This document shows, one piece after another, positions 26,258-34,978 of a DNA stretch of 64,000 nt. Under the pieces are notes generated by a model that saw nothing but the letters and a program-made list of their open reading frames with translations, was not told where the DNA came from and did not search any database. The translations under genes were made by a program, and so were the position numbers. Each line of letters starts with the position of its first letter. Positions within the stretch are counted from its first letter, which is position 1. Origin of the DNA: Kribbella capetownensis (GTDB lineage: Bacteria; Actinomycetota; Actinomycetes; Propionibacteriales; Kribbellaceae); the NCBI RefSeq assembly GCF_004331485.1, contig NZ_SJKD01000007.1, positions 310,001 to 374,000 on the forward strand. Reading direction: 5' to 3'.

Positions 26258-26846
26258 AGCGCTCGCTCTGACGTTGGCTGTTGCCGGCGGGCTCACATCC
26301 TTGACCGCTTGCACAGACGACGACGCCGGGCCGCCGGCGCCGATTGCGGGCATCGTCGAGGCGGCAGACCTGCCTGGCTCGCCGGAGCAGGAACCGCTGG
26401 AAGACGACATCGTCGCGGCCAACGGTTGCACGCTCGGCGGCCCGAACCACCTGCAGGACAACGCGGATCACACCCATTTCGTCCAGTACACGCTGGGCGA
26501 CACGGTGGTGAGGTCCTATCTCTACACCTACACCGTGCCTGCTGATTCGACCAAGGACTACGATTTCCTGGCCAATGGCAACAAACGCTGCGTCGGGCAG
26601 ATGGCACCGCCGCCGGCGGGCGAGTACCACTTGCTCAAGGGCCTGCCTGCGACCATGACCGGCTGGGACGCCATTTCGCGTCGCGACTCCGAGGTCGTCC
26701 ACTCCCAGCGTGTCTGGGCCAGACGCGACAAGGACACCATCGTCTCCGTCCTCGTCACCCGCACCGTCGACAAGGCCGGCGCCGAGCAGAGCCCGAGCCT
26801 CCCGGTCGATGCCATGGCCCTCGCGACGAAGGTCGCGGCCGAGTAG
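26232..26846 (+). CDS. Lipoprotein paired with large helical protein, copy 2
   Basis: A 204-aa lipoprotein paralogous to the one at 23450. The signal peptide MSSVTTSGRALALTLAVAGG leads to the lipobox SLTAC, followed by an Asp-rich linker (TDDDAG). The family pattern is kept: AGIVEAADLPGSP, NGC, LGG, YTLGDT, RCVG, TVDKAGAEQSPSLPVDA. The ATG overlaps the end of the large gene by 26 bases, the same as in copy 1. Both two-gene modules span exactly 2620 bases, from large-gene ATG to lipoprotein stop. There is no terminator directly after it, so it may be co-transcribed with the third lipoprotein 75 bases on. Confidence 0.8.
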   Translation: MSSVTTSGRALALTLAVAGGLTSLTACTDDDAGPPAPIAGIVEAADLPGSPEQEPLEDDIVAANGCTLGGPNHLQDNADHTHFVQYTLGDTVVRSYLYTYTVPADSTKDYDFLANGNKRCVGQMAPPPAGEYHLLKGLPATMTGWDAISRRDSEVVHSQRVWARRDKDTIVSVLVTRTVDKAGAEQSPSLPVDAMALATKVAAE

Positions 26847-26921
26847 GGGTGACCGGGGAGTCCTCGGAGCGATAGGGTCGGTGCCTTCAGTCGACTGGGG
26901 TAACGAGTACTGGGGACATCC

Positions 26922-27533
26922 ATGCGCAGGGCTGCAGGCTCGGTGATGCTCTTGGCCTGCGGGGCGATGTTGACGGCTTGTGGGCATGAACAAGCAGCAC
27001 CGCCGCCGCTGGGACCGCCTGCGTCGATCGCGGGTCTGGTGAAGTCGAGTGATCTGCCGGGTGCGCCGCAGCAGGAACCTCTGGACGCGGATGGGGTTCC
27101 GCCGAACGGGTGCACGCTGGGTGGGGCGATGGGGCTTCAGGAGCATGCGGATCAGGCGCAGTTCGTCCAGTACGCCCTGGGCGGCGGGACCGTGGTGAAG
27201 TCGTTCGTCTACACCTACCAGGACGCGGCGTTGTTGACCAAGGACTGGAATCTCCTTGTCAGCGGCAACAAGAACTGCGTCGGCCGGATGACCGGTCCCC
27301 CGAACGGCGGCTACGGCCTGCTGGAGGACCTCCCGGCGACCCTGACGGGCTACGAGACCTTCCTGCGCACAACGACGCAGGTCACCCACTCAGAGCGCGC
27401 CTGGTCCCGCCGAGGCACCGACAGCATCGTCTCCGTCCTCGTCACCCACACCACCACCGACCTCGCCGCCGACCCGGTCGAAGCCCTCCCCGCCGACGCC
27501 AAGGCCCTCACCCAGAAGGCGGCCGCCGAGTAG
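26922..27533 (+). CDS. Orphan third lipoprotein of the same family
   Basis: A 203-aa lipoprotein with signal peptide and lipobox MLTAC. It shares the family landmarks (AGLVKSSDLPGAP, NGCTLGG, QYALGGG, NCVG, SIVSVLVTHT, AAAE) but lacks the AGAEQSP segment, so it is the most diverged of the three. Unlike the other two it has no large helical partner gene in front. It sits 75 bases after the second copy and ends at a strong bidirectional hairpin. It could be an extra partner left from a lost third module. Confidence 0.78.
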   Translation: MRRAAGSVMLLACGAMLTACGHEQAAPPPLGPPASIAGLVKSSDLPGAPQQEPLDADGVPPNGCTLGGAMGLQEHADQAQFVQYALGGGTVVKSFVYTYQDAALLTKDWNLLVSGNKNCVGRMTGPPNGGYGLLEDLPATLTGYETFLRTTTQVTHSERAWSRRGTDSIVSVLVTHTTTDLAADPVEALPADAKALTQKAAAE

Positions 27534-27542
27534 ACAGCAAAA

Positions 27543-27571
27543 GACCCGGCTCGGTGCCACCGAGCCGGGTC
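27543..27571. terminator. Bidirectional hairpin terminator
   Basis: A perfect inverted repeat, GACCCGGCTCGG / CCGAGCCGGGTC, with a 5-base loop, between the plus-strand lipoprotein (stop 27533) and the minus-strand secreted protein (stop 27584). A run of A on the left gives a U-tract for minus-strand transcripts. Confidence 0.82.
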
Positions 27572-27583
27572 CCGTTGCCTGGA

Positions 27584-28561
27584 TCAACGAGCGACGGCCT
27601 GAACCTCCAGCACGCCGATGTTGGTGGTGTTGCTCTGCGGCGCCGGCTGCTGCGGGATCGCGCCCATGTTGGTGCCCTGGTACGACCAGGTCGCGTGCCA
27701 TGTGGTGGTCGCCGTGACCGGTGTTGTCCCGCCGAGCGGGCTGGCCTTGGTGAACTGGATCGTGCACGGGTTGGACGCGCCCGGGGCGTACGGCGTACCC
27801 GGGCCGTTGCACGTGGTCGATCCGGCGCTCGGGGCCGACACGGTCAGGCTGGACAGCGCGGCGTCGACGCGGGCGGTCAGCGCACCTGCGGCGCTGTTCG
27901 CGGTCGCCTCGACGTACAGGTCCTTCTGCTGGTCCTTCAGCCAGACCCAGGTGTCCATGTTGACCAGCGTGGACGCGTCGCCGGCCCGCTTCGGGTTCCA
28001 GTCGAGCACCGGCTCGGGGATCGTCATCTCATCGGCGGCGACGTCGCGCAGCAGCTCCGGCGGAACCGGCGGCGCCGGCGGGGCCTGGCCGGCCGGGACG
28101 TAGACCGACTTGTGAGCGGCGAACCACTTGTCGGCGTACTCGAAGAACGAATCCAGGTCGTCGCCGAACGTCTCCGAGGAACACGAGCCGCCGTACCAGT
28201 GGCCCTTGTCGTCGTCCTTGTGCTGCTCGTATCCCGGGTACGGCGTGAAGGGTCCGTCGAGGTCACCACCGGTGTGATGCCAGTCTGCGTTGGCCTTCCC
28301 GCTGCTGACCCACTCGTAGTACTCCTTGCCGGTCATCCCGGGCGACATGTAGCACGGCGAGGGCACCGACACGGTCCGCGAGGCGGCGTGCCCGGCGCTC
28401 CCGCCCTTGACCCCGGTCCCCGTCACCGTGACGGTGATGGTCCCGCCCTCGGTGTGCGTCGTCGTCGGCGTGTGGCCGTACGCGAAGGCCGTGACCGGCG
28501 CGGCCAGGGCGAATCCCGCACCGCATCCGGCGATCGCGATCAGTGTGCGTAGCCTCAACAT
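27584..28561 (-). CDS. Secreted protein of unknown function (pair 1)
   Basis: A 325-aa exported protein. The Sec signal peptide ends near APVTAFA (about residue 27). The mature part has an N-terminal beta-prone stretch (GGTITVTVTGTG), then a region with aromatic residues and Cys (KGHWYGGSCSSETFGDDLDSFF), a Pro-rich hinge (QAPPAPPVPPELL) and the segment LVNMDTWVWLKD. This TWVWL-type segment occurs in many actinobacterial secreted proteins of unknown function. The C-terminus is beta-rich with a Cys pair. The ATG overlaps the stop of the lipoprotein gene by 7 bases, so the two are translationally coupled. A close paralogue is at 29289, a distant one at 39090. Confidence 0.78.
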   Translation of the reverse strand: MLRLRTLIAIAGCGAGFALAAPVTAFAYGHTPTTTHTEGGTITVTVTGTGVKGGSAGHAASRTVSVPSPCYMSPGMTGKEYYEWVSSGKANADWHHTGGDLDGPFTPYPGYEQHKDDDKGHWYGGSCSSETFGDDLDSFFEYADKWFAAHKSVYVPAGQAPPAPPVPPELLRDVAADEMTIPEPVLDWNPKRAGDASTLVNMDTWVWLKDQQKDLYVEATANSAAGALTARVDAALSSLTVSAPSAGSTTCNGPGTPYAPGASNPCTIQFTKASPLGGTTPVTATTTWHATWSYQGTNMGAIPQQPAPQSNTTNIGVLEVQAVAR

Positions 28562-29199
28562 GATCCCTCACTCAGCGTGTATTCGGTGACTCTCCAGGTG
28601 CCGCCGGTCGCGGAGACGGTCGCGCGGGCCAGCATGGTCGGCATCTGTTGGACAGTGGCATCGACGTACTTGGTTCCGTCCGGCCGGATCATCACGACCT
28701 TGCGTTGGTCGAAGCACCCCTCGACCACCGCGGTGCTGGCACCTGCCTCGGCCTTGACGACCCGGACCACCAACGTGCCGCCGCCGCGTTCCTTCTTCTG
28801 CCGCTGTGTCTTGAGCAGGTCGCCCAGGGTCTTGACCACGGCCGGCGACGCCGTCGTGGACAGATCCGACGGCGCATTCTTCCCGCCCGCCATCGCCCCG
28901 AACGCCGCGTGCAGCTTGAGGAACTTGGTGACCGCGGGCTCCGTCTTGGCGTTGATCGTGGCGGATCGGCGCAGTACGAGAGTGAGGTCTCGGTACTTCG
29001 CCGACGCCTGCGTCGGTGCACTGGTCGGCTTCGACGCCGGAGCGGTGGGCGTCCCGGACGGGGTCGCCGTCGGCGTCGTGCTGGCCGGTGCGGTTTCGGT
29101 GACGGTCGGCAGGCCGCTGGTGTCGTCTCCGCCTCCACAGGCTGCCGGGAGCACCGCGAGCGGGGCCAGCAGCAGTACGGCCAGACGCGAGCGGACCAC
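28555..29199 (-). CDS. Lipoprotein of unknown function (pair 1)
   Basis: A 214-aa lipoprotein. The signal peptide starts MVRSRLAVLLLAP and ends in LPAAC, followed by GGGDDTSGLP and a Thr/Pro/Ala-rich linker of about 45 residues. The globular part (about 70-214) is helix then strand, and ends WRVTEYTLSEGSC, with Cys as the last residue. The GTG at 29199 lies four bases after GGAGG (CGGAGGTTTCT); the paralogue at 30877 has the same arrangement, which supports this start. It is first in a two-gene unit with the secreted protein whose start it overlaps. Confidence 0.76.
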   Translation of the reverse strand: MVRSRLAVLLLAPLAVLPAACGGGDDTSGLPTVTETAPASTTPTATPSGTPTAPASKPTSAPTQASAKYRDLTLVLRRSATINAKTEPAVTKFLKLHAAFGAMAGGKNAPSDLSTTASPAVVKTLGDLLKTQRQKKERGGGTLVVRVVKAEAGASTAVVEGCFDQRKVVMIRPDGTKYVDATVQQMPTMLARATVSATGGTWRVTEYTLSEGSC

Positions 29200-29288
29200 A
29201 GAAACCTCCGTCGATAGGCACAGAGCCGGGAACACGGTACCCGCTCAACGGTTCACCACGACGTGGGGGTTCAGCGGGCCGAACAGCC

Positions 29289-30248
29289 TCAGCGGTTGGG
29301 GACCTGGACCTCGATGACGCGGATGTTGGTGGTGCCGGGGGCCGGGTCGAGTTGTTCGGGGGTGTCGCCCCGGGGACCGCCGGGGTTGGAGGACCAGGTG
29401 GTGTGCCAGTTGGTCTTCGCGGTCACGGGGCTGGTGCCACCGCCGGCACTGGCCTGGTGGAAGGTGATGGCGCACTGGCCGGTGGCGCCGGGCGCGTACG
29501 GTACGCCGGCGTTCGGGCACGTGACGGTGTCGGCGTTCGGGGCCGAGACGGTCATGCCGGTCAGGTCCGCGTCCACTCGGGCCGAGATCCGGCCGACCAT
29601 CGAGTTGACCGAGGCCTCGACGTAGTAGTTGGTGGTGCGGTCCGCGAGCCAGACCCAGGTGTCGAGGTTGACGAGGGTCGCGGCATCGCCGCTGTGCTTC
29701 GGGTTCCAGTCCAGCCGCGGTGCCGGCACGGTCAGGGCGTCGAAGGCGACGTTGCGCAGGATCTCCGGCGGCACCGGCGGGATCGGGGGCGTGCCACCGG
29801 CCGGTACGTAGACGCCGCGGTGCTCGGCGAACCAGGCGTCGGAGTACTTGAAGAAGGCGTCCAGGTCGTCACCGAAGGACTCCGACGAGCACATGCCGCC
29901 GTACCAGTGGCCCTTGTCGTCGTCCTTGTACTTCTCGTACCCCGGGTACGGATCGATCGTGTCACCGTTGGGTCCGCGGCCCATGGTGCCGCCGTTCTTG
30001 ACCCATTCGTAGTAACCCTTGCCGGTCAGGCTCTGGATGTACGTGCACGGGACCGGCGTCGACACCGTCTGTGTCCCGCCCTGTCCGCCCGAACCACTAC
30101 GGACCCCGGTCCCGGTGATCGTGATGCTGATGGTGTTGCCGCCGGCACCCGGTGTCGGCGTCGTGCGGTCGGCGAAGGCCGGCTGCGCCGCGGTCGCCAC
30201 GCCCGCCACTCCGAGTGCGGTCAGGATCGCCAGTCGTCGGATCAACAT
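29289..30248 (-). CDS. Secreted protein of unknown function (pair 2)
   Basis: A 319-aa exported protein closely related to the one at 27584. The signal peptide ends near QPAFA. It keeps the NTISITITGTG start, the KGHWYGGMCSSESFGDDLD segment, a Pro-rich hinge (GGTPPIPPVPPEILR), LDWNPKHSGDAATLVNLD and TWVWLAD, and ends VIEVQVPNR. The ATG overlaps the stop of its lipoprotein partner by 7 bases, as in pair 1. Shared Cys positions suggest conserved disulfides. No enzyme motif was found. The duplicated coupling says the two products work together at the cell surface. Confidence 0.78.
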   Translation of the reverse strand: MLIRRLAILTALGVAGVATAAQPAFADRTTPTPGAGGNTISITITGTGVRSGSGGQGGTQTVSTPVPCTYIQSLTGKGYYEWVKNGGTMGRGPNGDTIDPYPGYEKYKDDDKGHWYGGMCSSESFGDDLDAFFKYSDAWFAEHRGVYVPAGGTPPIPPVPPEILRNVAFDALTVPAPRLDWNPKHSGDAATLVNLDTWVWLADRTTNYYVEASVNSMVGRISARVDADLTGMTVSAPNADTVTCPNAGVPYAPGATGQCAITFHQASAGGGTSPVTAKTNWHTTWSSNPGGPRGDTPEQLDPAPGTTNIRVIEVQVPNR

Positions 30249-30877
30249 GGTTCCGCCTTGAGGTTGTACTCGGTCACCTTCCAGACACCGGCGATGTTGC
30301 CCAGGATCACGCTCGCGCTGAGCTTGGGATCCTTCTTGGCGCCAGGTCCCATGTACGTCGTCCCGTTGGCCCGGACCAGCAGCGACTTCGACTGGTCGTA
30401 GCAGGTGTCCAATGCTGCGGCGGCAGCGCTCGTCCTGACCACCTTGGTGGTGACAGTGATCGCGCCACCGGCGCGCACCTTCTGGGTCTTCTGGCTCTGC
30501 AGGATGCTCCGGATGTCCTGCAGCGCGGCAGCCGCGCCCCAGGTCGCCAGGGCCGGATCCTCGACGTTCGTCGCCTGGGTCTTGTGCGAGGCACGCTCGA
30601 AGGCGTCGTACGCCTGCAGCGCCTGGGCGGCGGCGGCCGGCGGGGCCGGCTTGTGGTTGATGACGAGGGTCAGTGCACCGTACTTCTGGGTGCTGGTGGT
30701 CGGCACCGGCGTGGGCGTCGCAGCCGAGGCCGGTGTCGTGGCCGGGGTACTGCTCGAGGGACCGCTCGAATCCGCGCCCGCCTCCGGCAGGCCACCTGTG
30801 TCGTCCGATCCACCACAGGCTGCGGGCAGCACCATCATCGGCACCAGCAGCAGGGCAGCAAGCCGTGCGCGAACCAC
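30242..30877 (-). CDS. Lipoprotein of unknown function (pair 2)
   Basis: A 211-aa lipoprotein paralogous to the one at 28555. The signal peptide MVRARLAALLLVPMM leads to LPAAC, then GGSDDTGGLP and a Ser/Thr/Pro linker. The globular part ends VWKVTEYNLKAEPC with a terminal Cys, as in pair 1. The GTG at 30877 is chosen because GGAGG precedes it by the same distance as in the paralogue; another GTG lies two codons upstream (30883). It has an upstream gap of about 55 bases to the end of thymidine phosphorylase, so it may or may not share that operon's transcript. Confidence 0.75.
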   Translation of the reverse strand: MVRARLAALLLVPMMVLPAACGGSDDTGGLPEAGADSSGPSSSTPATTPASAATPTPVPTTSTQKYGALTLVINHKPAPPAAAAQALQAYDAFERASHKTQATNVEDPALATWGAAAALQDIRSILQSQKTQKVRAGGAITVTTKVVRTSAAAAALDTCYDQSKSLLVRANGTTYMGPGAKKDPKLSASVILGNIAGVWKVTEYNLKAEPC

Positions 30878-30932
30878 AGACACCTCCGACTATCCGGTCG
30901 CTCCGGACACCTTACCGTCGGAGAGGGCCAGC

Positions 30933-32210
30933 TCACTCGCCGATGCGGTCGATCACCAGTGGGGGCCGGTCGTACGACGCTGCGACCTCGATCGCGTCCG
31001 TCAGGGACTCGAGGGCGCGGTCGAAGCGGGTCGGGTCGTCGGTGTGGAGGGTGAGGAGCGGCTGCCCCTCGGTCACCTGGTCGCCGGGTTTGGCGTGGAG
31101 TTCGACACCGGCGACCGGGGAGACGGGGTCCTCCTTGCGGGCGCGGCCGGCACCGAGGCGCCACGCGGCCACGCCGATGCCGAGGGCATCGAGTTTGGAC
31201 AGTACGCCGGTGGCCGGAGCCGGTACGACGTGTTGCTCGGGGGCGACCGGGAGTACGGCGGACGGGTCGCCGCCCTGGGCCGCGATCATCGTGCGCCAGA
31301 CGTCCATCGCCGTACCGTCGCGGAGCTTCTCGGCCGGGTCCACGTCCGTGACGCCGGCCGCCGCGAGCATCTCGGCCGCCAGCGCGATCGTCAGCTCGAC
31401 CACGTCCGATGGTCCGCCACCGGCGAGGACCTCGACGGACTCGCGGACCTCCAGCGCGTTGCCCGCGGTCAATCCGAGCGGCACCGACATGTCGGTGATC
31501 AGGGCAACGGTCCTCACACCGGCGTCCGTGCCCAGGGCAACCATGGTCTCGGCCAGCTCGCGGGCGTCGGCGAGCTCTTTCATGAAAGCACCGGAGCCGA
31601 CCTTCACGTCCAGCACCAACGCACCGGTGCCTTCGGCGATCTTCTTGCTCATGATCGAGCTGGCGATCAGCGGGATCGCCTCCACCGTGCCGGTCACGTC
31701 CCGCAGCGCATACAGCTTCTTGTCCGCGGGCGCGAGGCCGTCTCCGGCGGCGCAGATCACCGCACCGACCTCGTCCAGCTGGCGCATCAGTTCGTCGTTC
31801 GACAGGGCCGCACGCCAGCCCGGGATGGACTCGAGCTTGTCCAGGGTGCCGCCGGTGTGGCCGAGGCCACGGCCGGACAGCTGCGGTACGGCGACGCCAC
31901 ACGCGGCCACGACAGGTGCCAGCGGCAACGTGATCTTGTCGCCCACGCCACCGGTCGAGTGCTTGTCCGCGGTCGGCCGGGAGAGTTTGGCGAAGTCCAT
32001 CCGCTCGCCGGAGGCGATCATCGCGGCGGTCCAGCGGGCGATCTCGCGGCGGTTCATGCCGTTCAGCAGGATCGCCATCGCCAGCGCCGACATCTGCTCG
32101 TCCGCGACGTCGCCCCGGGTGTAGGCGTCGATCACCCAGTCGATCTGGCCGTCGCTCAGCTCGCCCTTGTCCCGCTTGGTGCGGATGACATCCACCGCGT
32201 CGAAGCTCAC
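30933..32210 (-). CDS. deoA: Thymidine (pyrimidine-nucleoside) phosphorylase
   Basis: A 425-aa cytoplasmic enzyme that splits thymidine or uridine with phosphate into base and (deoxy)ribose 1-phosphate. The family signature SGRGLGHTGGTLDKLESIPG lies at about residues 112-131, and the phosphate-binding KHSTGGVGDKITLPLAP at about 83-99. Full length for the nucleoside phosphorylase II family. The GTG start shares one base with the TAG of cytidine deaminase (TAGTG). It is the last gene of a nucleoside import and salvage operon, so imported cytidine would be deaminated and then cleaved. High confidence. Confidence 0.95.
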   Translation of the reverse strand: MSFDAVDVIRTKRDKGELSDGQIDWVIDAYTRGDVADEQMSALAMAILLNGMNRREIARWTAAMIASGERMDFAKLSRPTADKHSTGGVGDKITLPLAPVVAACGVAVPQLSGRGLGHTGGTLDKLESIPGWRAALSNDELMRQLDEVGAVICAAGDGLAPADKKLYALRDVTGTVEAIPLIASSIMSKKIAEGTGALVLDVKVGSGAFMKELADARELAETMVALGTDAGVRTVALITDMSVPLGLTAGNALEVRESVEVLAGGGPSDVVELTIALAAEMLAAAGVTDVDPAEKLRDGTAMDVWRTMIAAQGGDPSAVLPVAPEQHVVPAPATGVLSKLDALGIGVAAWRLGAGRARKEDPVSPVAGVELHAKPGDQVTEGQPLLTLHTDDPTRFDRALESLTDAIEVAASYDRPPLVIDRIGE

Positions 32211-32605
32211 TACTTCTCCAGGTCCTCGGGCCCGAACGCGTCGGGCAACAGCTCACGCAGCGGCCGCGGCCCGGTCGGCGTCTCCAGCAACAGGTCGGGC
32301 CCGCCGTTCTCGTGCAGCAACTGGCGGCACCGTCCGCACGGCGTCAGCAGGTCGCCGTGCTGGTCCACGCAGGTGAACGCGACCAGCCGGCCGCCGCCGG
32401 TGCGGTGCAGCTCGGACACCAGCCCGCATTCGGCGCACAGGGCCAGTCCGTACGACGCGTTCTCGACGTTGCACCCGGCAACGATGCGCCCGTCGTCGAC
32501 GTACGCCGCCGCTCCGACCGCGAAGCCGGAGTACGGCGCATAGGCACGGCCCATCACCTCGACAGCGATCGCCCGCAGCGCCGGCCAGTCGACATCCCCC
32601 GGCAC
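32210..32605 (-). CDS. cdd: Cytidine deaminase
   Basis: A 131-aa zinc enzyme that converts cytidine or deoxycytidine to uridine. The catalytic Glu59 and zinc ligands are seen in LCAECG (C57, E59) and PCGRCRQ (C90, C93). The N-terminal YAPYSGFAVGAA and CNVENASYG substrate motifs are intact. This is the three-Cys homotetrameric type. GTG start four bases after the upstream permease stop. Position between the permeases and deoA completes a pyrimidine nucleoside salvage route. Confidence 0.95.
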   Translation of the reverse strand: MPGDVDWPALRAIAVEVMGRAYAPYSGFAVGAAAYVDDGRIVAGCNVENASYGLALCAECGLVSELHRTGGGRLVAFTCVDQHGDLLTPCGRCRQLLHENGGPDLLLETPTGPRPLRELLPDAFGPEDLEK

Positions 32606-32609
32606 GGCG

Positions 32610-33872
32610 CTAACCTGCCTGCCCGCGTCGATATCTCAACCCGTCGGCGGCCGGCATCCGGAGCCGCTGGGCGGCCAGCCCGAGCACCAGCAGGGTCGTC
32701 ACGTACGGCGTCATCCGGGTGAAGTCGGCCGGCACCGTGTCGGTGGTGAAGAACCAGACCGCGAAGCCGACCCCGATCACCAGCGAGGTGGTGGCGGCGA
32801 TCTTGAGCCCACGCCGGAACTGCAGGATCGCCACACCCAGCAGGATGATCGCGACCAGGATCAGCAGCGCGTGCACGGCCTCGCCACCGGCCCGGAGCTG
32901 GAGGGCGTCGGTGTAGCCGAACAGCACCGAACCCATCACCAGACCCCCGGGCCGCCAGTTGCCGAAGATCATCGCGGCCAGGCCGATGTAGCCACGGCCA
33001 CCGGTCTGCCCGTTCTGGTAGATCCCGGACGAGACGAGCGCGATGAACGCACCGCCGGCCCCGGCGATCGCACCCGACGTCAGGACGGCGATGACCTTGT
33101 ACCGGTAGACGTTGACGCCCAGGCTCTCCGCCGCCACCGGGCTCTCACCGCAGGACCGCAGCCGCAGGCCGAACCCCGTCCGCCACAGCAGCAGCGCGCT
33201 GCCGACGATCAGGATCACCGCCAGCACCGTCATGCTCGACAGCTCGGTGGTGACGGCGGCCACGAGTGAGGCCAGGTCGGAAATGATGAACCAGTGCTTG
33301 TCCTGCAGCGTGATCATCGCATCGGAGATCCCGGGCAGCGTGATCGACAGCGGGGCGTCCAGTGGTGGTGACTGGGTCGGGCCACCGCCGCGCAGGCCGG
33401 AGAACCAGGTATCGGCGAGGAAGGCGGCCGCGCCGAGCGCGATGATGTTGATCGCCACGCCGGATACGATGTGGTCGACCCCGAAGTACACCGTCGCGAG
33501 CGCGTGCAGGGCGGCCCCGATCATGCCGAAGACCATCGCGCCGACGATCCCGGCCCACGGGCCGTACCAGTAGCCGAAGTACCCGGCGCCGATGGTGCCC
33601 AGGATCATCATGCCCTCGAGGCCGATGTTGACCACGCCCGCGCGTTCCGACCACAGACCGGCCAGCGCCGCGAGCGCGATCGGGACCGATGCGTTGACCG
33701 TCTCGCGCATGGTGCCGGCCGAGTCGACCTCATTGGCGCCGGTGAGGACGCGGACCGCGGAGATCAGGACCAGGCCGACGAGCAGCCAGACCCAGATGCT
33801 GATCCGCCGCCGCGGCACGAGGGCCGCGGACGGGGCTCCGGCGGGCCGGAGCTCTTCGGGAGCCATCGTCAT
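32610..33872 (-). CDS. Nucleoside ABC transporter permease (second)
   Basis: A 420-aa membrane protein of the ribose/BmpA-type permease family (BPD_transp_2), with about ten TM helices. Landmarks are the GLWSERAGVVNIGLEGMMILG segment, typical of the YufQ/NupQ type, and GYIGLAAMIFGNWRPGG near the C-terminal half. It forms a heterodimer with the permease upstream. Its ATG overlaps that gene's stop (ATGA). With BmpA and the double ATPase it makes a complete importer for purine or pyrimidine nucleosides; salvage enzymes directly downstream support this. Confidence 0.9.
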   Translation of the reverse strand: MTMAPEELRPAGAPSAALVPRRRISIWVWLLVGLVLISAVRVLTGANEVDSAGTMRETVNASVPIALAALAGLWSERAGVVNIGLEGMMILGTIGAGYFGYWYGPWAGIVGAMVFGMIGAALHALATVYFGVDHIVSGVAINIIALGAAAFLADTWFSGLRGGGPTQSPPLDAPLSITLPGISDAMITLQDKHWFIISDLASLVAAVTTELSSMTVLAVILIVGSALLLWRTGFGLRLRSCGESPVAAESLGVNVYRYKVIAVLTSGAIAGAGGAFIALVSSGIYQNGQTGGRGYIGLAAMIFGNWRPGGLVMGSVLFGYTDALQLRAGGEAVHALLILVAIILLGVAILQFRRGLKIAATTSLVIGVGFAVWFFTTDTVPADFTRMTPYVTTLLVLGLAAQRLRMPAADGLRYRRGQAG

Positions 33873-34978
33873 CGGGTCGCCTCCGGGGTCGCCTCGGACG
33901 GAGCCGAGGTACTGAGTTCCGCTGCCACCTGCCGCTGTTCCAGCGCGTTGCGGTACCGGCGGACCACCTCGTAGGCGATGACGACGGCGAGCACGATGAC
34001 GCCCTGGCTGATCGCGACGATGTCCGGCGAGACCTGCGCATTGATCTCGAGCAGGTTGCTCTGCTCGGTCAGGTAGGAGAACAGCAGTGCGCCGAACGCG
34101 ATGCCGATCGGGTTGTTCCGGCCGAGCAGTGCGACCGCGATGCCGGCGAAGCCGATCCCGGCCTGGAACGTGGTGCCGTAGCTGTGCGAGTTGCCGAACA
34201 GCAGCGGCAGCCCGATCAGGCCGGCCACCGCGCCCGAGATCATCAGCGAGACGACCACCATCCGCCGTACGTCGATGCCGCTGGCAACCGCCGCGCTGGC
34301 CGACGTACCGGTGGCCCGGAGAGCGAAGCCGAACTTCGACCGGTTCAGCAGGATGGCGTAGCCGATCCCGCCGAGGACGGCCAGCAGGGACAGGCCGAGC
34401 AGCTCGTTCGGGGCCCCGGACAACAGCTTGATGCCGCCCACCCAGCTGTCCCGCGGGATCTCCTCGGTGGCCAGGTTGCTACCGGTCGACACCCCGACTT
34501 TTCGGAGCATGTACGCCGTCAGCGAGACGGCGATCGCATTCAGCATGATCGTCGAGATCACTTCGCTGACGCCCCGGGTGACCTTCAGGACACCGGCGAT
34601 GGACGCCCAGATCGCGCCGACCAGCATCGCCAGGATGATGGAGACGATCACGTTGATCGGCCCCGGCAACCAGCCCTGGGCGGCGAACACGGCGGCGGTG
34701 AAGACCGCCATCTGGTACTGGCCCTCGACGCCGATGTTGAACAGGTTCATCCGGAAGCCGATCGCGGCGGCCAGGCCGGACAGGTACAGGATCGAGGCGT
34801 TGTTCAGGATGTTGATGACGTTGCGCTCGGCCGGCACCGAGAAGATCGTGCTGAGGAAGCCGGAGACCGAACTGCCGGCCGCCAGCAGGATCAGGCAGGT
34901 GATCACCAGCGCGACGACGATCGCGAGCACCGGCGCGGCCAGCGCCAACGCGATCCGGCGCAGATCGAGCTTGCCCAT
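33869..34978 (-). CDS. Nucleoside ABC transporter permease (first)
   Basis: A 369-aa membrane protein of the same BPD_transp_2 family (YufP/NupP type). It contains AAAIGFRMNLFNIGVEGQYQMA, the conserved permease motif, and several long hydrophobic helices. ATG at 34978 shares a base with the ATPase stop (TGATG); a GTG one codon earlier is also possible. It pairs with the permease downstream as the membrane channel of the nucleoside importer. Confidence 0.9.
   Translation of the reverse strand: MGKLDLRRIALALAAPVLAIVVALVITCLILLAAGSSVSGFLSTIFSVPAERNVINILNNASILYLSGLAAAIGFRMNLFNIGVEGQYQMAVFTAAVFAAQGWLPGPINVIVSIILAMLVGAIWASIAGVLKVTRGVSEVISTIMLNAIAVSLTAYMLRKVGVSTGSNLATEEIPRDSWVGGIKLLSGAPNELLGLSLLAVLGGIGYAILLNRSKFGFALRATGTSASAAVASGIDVRRMVVVSLMISGAVAGLIGLPLLFGNSHSYGTTFQAGIGFAGIAVALLGRNNPIGIAFGALLFSYLTEQSNLLEINAQVSPDIVAISQGVIVLAVVIAYEVVRRYRNALEQRQVAAELSTSAPSEATPEATR

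Noticed and set aside
21451..26846. Polymorphic toxin-immunity interpretation as a firm call
   Set aside because: No toxin domain, catalytic motif or variable C-terminus was seen; divergence is spread along the protein. It is kept only as a hypothesis.
30884..30923. Hairpin CTCCGAC/GTCGGAG between deoA and the pair 2 lipoprotein
   Set aside because: The stem is only 7 bp with a 26-base loop and its left arm includes the ribosome site of the lipoprotein gene, so it is not convincing as a terminator.
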